A program made the translations under genes and the position numbers. A DNA stretch of 10,552 nucleotides from an uncultured Clostridium sp. Its GTDB lineage: Bacteria; Bacillota; Clostridia; Lachnospirales; Lachnospiraceae. The stretch covers positions 1-10,552 of the forward strand of contig USBM01000056.1 of the NCBI GenBank assembly GCA_900552885.1, read 5' to 3'. This document shows, piece by piece, positions 7,190-10,552 of the stretch. The first letter of the stretch is position 1. Each line of letters opens with the position of its first letter. The notes beneath the pieces are model-generated. The model saw only the letters and a program-made list of their open reading frames with translations, was not told the DNA's origin and did no database searches.

Positions 7190-7202
7190 TAGATTCATAT
7201 AG

Positions 7203-7237
7203 GAGATCATGAAAGGATTCTTTCGTGATCTCTATTT
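7203..7237 (+). terminator. Hairpin terminator after the ATPase gene
   Basis: GAGATCATGAAAG (7203-7215) pairs with CTTTCGTGATCTC (7220-7232), 13 pairs with one G-U and loop GATT, 13 bp after the stop. The tail TATTTATAT is only moderately T-rich, so termination may be partial. Confidence 0.75.
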
Positions 7238-7312
7238 ATATGGTGTCTTTAATAAAAAGGGCTGCGAAAACATTTCTACGAGAGGGAGCAAAAAGAAATA
7301 TTGACACCATAT
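7238..7312 (+). repeat. 10-bp inverted repeat flanking the spacer before the GntR promoter
   Basis: ATATGGTGTC (7238-7247) is the exact reverse complement of GACACCATAT (7303-7312), which overlaps the -35 box and the left operator arm. The 55 bp between show no other clear signal. It could be a distal regulator site or RNA-level pairing; chance is possible. Confidence 0.35.
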
Positions 7313-7329
7313 TGTATATATGGTATATA
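7301..7329 (+). promoter_or_regulatory. Promoter of the gntR-ABC operon
   Basis: The -35 box TTGACA (7301-7306) and a -10 box TATATA (7324-7329) are spaced by 17 bp. The predicted start is near 7336. This leaves a leader of about 50 nt before the GntR ATG. Confidence 0.85.
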
Positions 7330-7338
7330 TACAATATG
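7308..7338 (+). promoter_or_regulatory. Probable operator for the GntR/YtrA-type repressor
   Basis: CATATTGTATATAT (7308-7321) and ATATATACAATATG (7325-7338) are perfect inverted arms of 14 bp around a GGT centre. The palindrome covers the promoter spacer, the -10 box and the start point, so a bound dimer would block RNA polymerase. GT...AC-bearing half-sites are typical for GntR regulators, and the adjacent gene encodes one. Autorepression is inferred. Confidence 0.85.
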
Positions 7339-7349
7339 CATACTTGATG

Positions 7350-7365
7350 GGATGGTCAGCCATCC
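7350..7365 (+). other. Small 5' UTR hairpin before the gntR ribosome site
   Basis: GGATGG (7350-7355) pairs with CCATCC (7360-7365) around loop TCAG, nine nt upstream of the GGAGGA Shine-Dalgarno. It may stabilise the mRNA or affect ribosome loading. Confidence 0.5.
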
Positions 7366-7385
7366 TATATCCCGGGAGGAAACAG

Positions 7386-7760
7386 ATGGATATTATAATT
7401 AGTAACAACAGTAACAGTCCGATCTATGAGCAGATCACGACGCAGATTAAGGAGATGATCTTAAATGGAACCTTACAGGAAGGGGACGCTCTTCCGTCTA
7501 TGCGTACGTTGGCAAAGGATTTGCGGATCAGTATTATTACGACAAAGCGGGCATACGAGGACTTGGAACGGGACGGATTCATTGAATCCTTTACCGGAAG
7601 AGGAAGCTTTGTGAAGGCTGCCGGTAAGGAACTGATGCAGGAGGAATTGCTGTGTCAGGTGCAGGACTTAGCAGAGCAGACCTGTAAGAAGGCGGCACTG
7701 GCAGGTCTTTCTTTAGAGGAGCTATTAGAGACGATACGACTGATCTATGATGGTGAGTAG
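7386..7760 (+). CDS. GntR-family regulator, YtrA subfamily
   Basis: DNA-binding repressor of the operon it starts, 124 aa, the short form typical of the YtrA subfamily. The winged helix-turn-helix is residues 10-77, with SPIYEQI at the start, LPSMRTLAKDLRIS at 36-49 leading into the recognition helix, and the wing GRGSFV at 71-76. The tail of about 45 residues is helical and serves for dimerisation rather than as a large effector domain. The ATG at 7386 follows GGAGGA at five bases. The upstream ATG at 7319 falls inside the operator and -10 box, before the transcription start, and cannot be used. The ABC ATPase ATG is 18 bases past the stop. The family commonly controls ABC systems that answer cell-wall-active compounds; the inducer here is unknown. 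Confidence 0.95.
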   Translation: MDIIISNNSNSPIYEQITTQIKEMILNGTLQEGDALPSMRTLAKDLRISIITTKRAYEDLERDGFIESFTGRGSFVKAAGKELMQEELLCQVQDLAEQTCKKAALAGLSLEELLETIRLIYDGE

Positions 7761-7777
7761 TGGAAAGGGAGAAGAAG

Positions 7778-8683
7778 ATGAGTAATGTAATAGAGGTAGA
7801 AGGTCTGTGCAAACGCTATGATGGTTTTGCAATTGAAAACCTCAATCTATCCATTCCGCAGGGCGGTATTATGGGATTCATTGGGGCAAATGGTGCCGGA
7901 AAGACAACGACCATTTATTCCATATTGAATATCATTCCGGTTGATGCGGGCAGGATTCGGATCTTTGGTAAAGATTATAAGAAGGATGAGCAGGAGATCA
8001 AGCAGGATATCGGGGTTGTGTTTGATGAGATGGGATATCATGAGATTATGACGCCATTGCAGATCAGCCGGATGATGAAGTTTATATATCATAATTGGAG
8101 TGAGACGGAATTTGCAAAGTATTTAGATCGCTTTGGTCTGCCATATAAGAAGCAGTGTGGAACGTTTTCGCGTGGTATGCGGATGAAATTACAGATTGCA
8201 GTAGCTTTATCGCATGAGGCAAAGCTGTTGCTCATGGATGAGCCGACAAGTGGATTAGATCCGGTTGTGCGGAATGAGATGTTAGATATCTTTCAAGAGT
8301 TCGTGGAAGAGGAAGATCATACCATTTTGCTGTCCTCTCACATTATTGAGGATCTGGAGCGGATTGCGGATGAGATCGCATTTATTGATAAGGGAAGAAT
8401 TCTGTTGGCAGATAATAAGGATGTGATATTAGAGCAGCATGCGATTCTGAAAGGTAAGAAACAGGATATCAGTAAGATCCGGTCAGAGGATATGGTTGGG
8501 GTGAAACGATCTGCATATGGAGTTGAGATTCTGGTACACGATGCTCTGGCATGTCGGAGAAGATACCCGGAATTTCTGTGTGAACCGGCTTCGCTTGAAG
8601 ATATTATGCTCTACTATGTGAGTAGAGAAAGTAAAGGAACGACAGATGCAAGTGAGATGACAGTGGAGAACAAGGGGGCGTAG
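7778..8683 (+). CDS. ABC transporter ATP-binding protein
   Basis: Energy-coupling subunit of an exporter-type ABC system, 301 aa. Walker A GANGAGKTT is at residues 36-44, Walker B LLLMDEPTSGLDP at 150-162, and the H-switch His188 is in LSSH. The signature is the degenerate FSRGMRMK (130-137) rather than LSGGQ. The Q-loop position in IGVVFDE is Asp83 rather than Gln, a pattern I associate with YtrB/BcrA-like subunits. The C-terminal extension from about 225 has no clear motif. The ATG at 7778 has AAGGGAG six bases upstream. A GTG at 7760 overlapping the gntR stop is less likely. It should pair with the two permeases that follow. The substrate is not deducible; antimicrobial peptide or lipid export is a family-based guess. 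Confidence 0.94.
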   Translation: MSNVIEVEGLCKRYDGFAIENLNLSIPQGGIMGFIGANGAGKTTTIYSILNIIPVDAGRIRIFGKDYKKDEQEIKQDIGVVFDEMGYHEIMTPLQISRMMKFIYHNWSETEFAKYLDRFGLPYKKQCGTFSRGMRMKLQIAVALSHEAKLLLMDEPTSGLDPVVRNEMLDIFQEFVEEEDHTILLSSHIIEDLERIADEIAFIDKGRILLADNKDVILEQHAILKGKKQDISKIRSEDMVGVKRSAYGVEILVHDALACRRRYPEFLCEPASLEDIMLYYVSRESKGTTDASEMTVENKGA

Positions 8684-8686
8684 AAC

Positions 8687-9427
8687 ATGGTCGGACTGAT
8701 TCAAAAGGATATGTGTGTGTTACGCCGGCAACTCCTGACTCTATTGGAGGTGGCAATTGGCGTTACGGTATTGGGCGTGTTATTTTTCTTAAGTGCGAAG
8801 TATGGAAATATTGCCAAAGAACTTGCCGGTATGGACTCGGAACCAAACGGAGAAGCGATGTTCTTTGTTGCATATCGGATGACAATCTGGATGATACTGT
8901 TGATACCGATGACATTTTTAACGACAATACAGGAATGTTTTAAGGCAGATATTCAGGCTGGATTCTCGGTTGTCGCAGATTCCATGCCAATATCGAAACG
9001 TACTTTGGTGTGCGCCAGATATGTGGGAAGTATGTTGTTGTCGGTATTTTGTCTTGGGGTATCCCTGTTAGCAGGGGGACTGGTAGCTATGACAACGGAT
9101 GCGTTTGCATTTTCTGAGATAGCGAGATGGTGTCTTTGTGCATTTGCAGGGCTGGTCATTTATAATATGATCATTTTTCCGTTATTATACTGGTTCCGGG
9201 GAAAGAGGATGGATCTGATCATGTTGTTTCCTCTTCTGACAGTGGGAATGTATATTATCATAAAAGGTGGTCAGTTAGATGATGCAGAGCTTACCGAAGC
9301 GTTGATCTATTTGGGAGAACATGCAGCGGATTATACATGGATACTATTAGGAATTATGGTGGTTTGTGTGGGAATATCGTGTGGGATTTCCGTGTGGTTG
9401 GAAGAGAGAAGGGGGCTTGGAAAATGA
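8687..9427 (+). CDS. ABC-2 type permease, first of a tandem pair
   Basis: Integral membrane subunit, 246 aa, with six predicted spans at about 15-37, 60-82, 112-135, 147-169, 177-193 and 217-238. The short cytoplasmic N-terminus GLIQKDM and the SMPISKRTLVCARY segment (99-112) between spans two and three are typical of ABC-2 membrane subunits in gntR-linked cassettes. Its start lies 3 bases past the ATPase stop, with AAGGGGG at 8672-8678. The last four bases overlap the next permease (ATGA), so the three transporter genes are translated together. Confidence 0.88.
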   Translation: MVGLIQKDMCVLRRQLLTLLEVAIGVTVLGVLFFLSAKYGNIAKELAGMDSEPNGEAMFFVAYRMTIWMILLIPMTFLTTIQECFKADIQAGFSVVADSMPISKRTLVCARYVGSMLLSVFCLGVSLLAGGLVAMTTDAFAFSEIARWCLCAFAGLVIYNMIIFPLLYWFRGKRMDLIMLFPLLTVGMYIIIKGGQLDDAELTEALIYLGEHAADYTWILLGIMVVCVGISCGISVWLEERRGLGK

Positions 9428-10164
9428 TCGGATTATGCTATAAAGATATGATATGCGGAAAATTAAGGTGGACGGTGTTATGCGTGGTACTGGTGTGCAT
9501 ACTGCCGATTGTAGTGGGCTATCTGGTTCCGGAAACTGTACTTCCGTCAGATAATGTGAGTGTTCTGGTGCTTCTTTTTTTGGGAGTTGGAAGTGTCTGT
9601 GCGTATGGTGTGCTGCTTGGAAATGTGGTGCAGGCGGTACTGGATACGGATAAGGGCAAGAATGCAGAGGCATATATGAGAAGTCTTCCTTCGACGGCAA
9701 GCCGCTATGTATATAGCAAGTATATTGTGTTGGCGGCAATATTCGGACTGGTTACGGTTGGCTTTGTGTTAGCCTTCTGGATGCTTCGGGGAATCGGAAA
9801 TGATCCGGGAGTACAGATGTTGACGGGTGAATTGCTTTCTGCATTTCCGGCGGTATGCGGTTGCTGTCTGGTTGTTCTTGCGCTTGAACTTCCGGTATGT
9901 TTTCGATTCGGAACAGAGAAGGGCAACCAGATGCGGGTTGCATTTATTGTATTCCTGTTCTTTGGTGGTATCGTCTATCTGTTATTTGGGGATCTTACGG
10001 TATTCGATCATTGGGATGCCGAACATATTTATCAATTCTTAGAACAGCATCCGTGGATTATGAAGCACGGAAAAGCGACCGTTCCGGTGGTGTCGGTTGT
10101 CTTGTATGTGCTGTCAGCGAGATTGTCTGCATGGCTATACACAAAGAAAAATGTGGGAGAGTGA
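9424..10164 (+). CDS. ABC-2 type permease, second of the tandem pair
   Basis: Integral membrane subunit, also 246 aa, with six likely spans near 15-34, 46-70, 101-120, 130-150, 161-178 and 219-238. It shares with its neighbour the N-terminal GLxxKDM (here GLCYKDM) and the RSLPSTASRYVYSKY segment (86-100) in the same place, so the two look like diverged paralogues forming a heterodimeric channel. The ATG at 9424 overlaps the previous TGA by ATGA and is served by AAGGGGG at 9409-9415. A start at 9337 would lie deep inside the previous gene. It is the last gene of the operon and is followed by a strong terminator. Confidence 0.87.
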   Translation: MIGLCYKDMICGKLRWTVLCVVLVCILPIVVGYLVPETVLPSDNVSVLVLLFLGVGSVCAYGVLLGNVVQAVLDTDKGKNAEAYMRSLPSTASRYVYSKYIVLAAIFGLVTVGFVLAFWMLRGIGNDPGVQMLTGELLSAFPAVCGCCLVVLALELPVCFRFGTEKGNQMRVAFIVFLFFGGIVYLLFGDLTVFDHWDAEHIYQFLEQHPWIMKHGKATVPVVSVVLYVLSARLSAWLYTKKNVGE

Positions 10165-10168
10165 TTAG

Positions 10169-10203
10169 AAAAAATACCCGGAGTAAAATCCGGGTATTTT
10201 TTT
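10169..10203 (+). terminator. Strong intrinsic terminator of the ABC operon
   Basis: AAAAAATACCCGGA (10169-10182) and TCCGGGTATTTTTT (10189-10202) are perfect 14-bp arms with a GTAAAA loop and end in seven T. It starts 5 bp after the stop. The A-run on the left arm makes it potentially bidirectional. Confidence 0.95.
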
Positions 10204-10229
10204 GCAACATTTTTCTGCTCCGAATTGTA

Positions 10230-10235
10230 TATAAT
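10230..10235 (+). promoter_or_regulatory. -10 box of the following gene, possibly leaderless
   Basis: A perfect TATAAT ends seven bases before the A of ATG 10242, the usual distance to +1. No good -35 exists at 16-18 bp (ACATTT at 17). TTGCAA at 10202 would need a 22-bp spacer. Confidence 0.45.
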
Positions 10236-10241
10236 GAAGTA

Positions 10242-10552
10242 ATGGAACGTCTTACGGTAACACCGGAGATGAAAGCACGAATCCTTCAAAATGTTGCAAA
10301 AGAACAGAAGGAGAATCAGAATACATGGAAGAAGATGTATAGCAGATATATTGCGATGGCGGCTTGCCTGGTGCTTGTGTTAATTGGTGCGATGGGAATT
10401 CCAAGGTTATTAACATTATATGATATAGATGGGCGAGGTACCGATCCGCAGCCTGCAACTACAGAATTTGTACAGGGTGTATTTGCGATAGAAGAGAAGA
10501 AGGATGTACAGGCGTTATCCGATGCAATTGGATTTTCAGTTCAAGAGTTAGG
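10242..10552 (+). CDS. Single-span membrane protein of unknown function, 3' partial
   Basis: The frame runs open to the right edge, giving the first 103 residues. The N-terminus (VTPEMKARILQNVAKEQ) is charged and helical. One hydrophobic span follows at about 36-56, then an outside segment ending in VFAIEEKKDVQALSDAIGFSV. The layout, a short cytoplasmic helix, one span and an exported domain with an 'xLSxAIGFxV' stretch, resembles anti-sigma-like or DUF4367-type proteins of Clostridia, but this is an impression only. No Shine-Dalgarno precedes ATG 10242, and the frame is open further upstream through the terminator. An ATG at 10269 has GGAG too close to serve it. The start could thus be leaderless, or the gene could have lost its 5' end. 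Confidence 0.65.
   Translation, partial: MERLTVTPEMKARILQNVAKEQKENQNTWKKMYSRYIAMAACLVLVLIGAMGIPRLLTLYDIDGRGTDPQPATTEFVQGVFAIEEKKDVQALSDAIGFSVQEL

Noticed and set aside
7319..7385. Upstream start for the GntR protein
   Set aside because: The start codon lies within the -10 box and operator, before the predicted transcription start; the ATG at 7386 has a proper SD and gives the family N-terminus.
9347..9739. 130-codon minus-strand open frame
   Set aside because: It is a shadow of the permease genes, with no SD or promoter and a composition typical of antisense translation.
1..10552. CRISPR array, tRNA/rRNA genes, insertion sequences or phage genes
   Set aside because: No regularly spaced repeats, cloverleaf-type sequences, transposase or phage proteins were seen on either strand.

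Overview
The window reads as chromosomal DNA of a low-to-mid GC anaerobic Firmicute, most likely a gut Lachnospiraceae-type Clostridium relative. This rests on the strong AGGAGG-type ribosome binding sites, near-consensus sigma-A promoters, A+T-leaning codons, and gene families common in that group: GHKL sensor kinases, a LicT/BglG-controlled PTS, DUF4143 ATPases and YtrA-type GntR/ABC cassettes. The genus is an inference. All recognised genes are on the + strand.

Region by region: (1) 3-950 is the 3' part of an AgrC-like GHKL histidine kinase that continues past the left edge. (2) 951-5712 is a complete beta-glucoside utilisation operon laid out like E. coli bglGFB. A perfect consensus promoter (TTGACA-17-TATAAT) leads into a leader with an antiterminator (RAT) and overlapping terminator, then a LicT/BglG antiterminator, a second RAT and terminator, a 150-nt highly structured segment, a IIBCA PTS permease, a GH1 6-phospho-beta-glucosidase and a strong terminator. 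(3) 5713-7237 holds a stand-alone AAA ATPase of the AAA_14/DUF4143 type with its own promoter and a hairpin behind it. (4) 7238-10203 is a YtrA-type GntR repressor, ABC ATPase and two permeases in one tight operon. Its promoter is covered by a perfect 14-bp inverted repeat, and a textbook terminator ends it. (5) 10230-10552 begins a small single-span membrane protein, missed by stop-bounded ORF calling because it runs off the right edge. Its -10 box is so close to the ATG that the mRNA may be leaderless.

How the parts work together: the PTS protein imports and phosphorylates a beta-glucoside and the GH1 enzyme cleaves the 6-phospho product. When substrate is present the antiterminator is released from PTS-mediated inhibition and opens both RNA switches, including the one in front of its own gene. 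The GntR regulator probably represses its own ABC exporter operon until an inducer, often a cell-envelope-active compound in this family, is present.

Most of this is well-understood biology. The part I cannot explain from known families is the structured segment at 2167-2318, which lies between the second antitermination terminator and the PTS gene.
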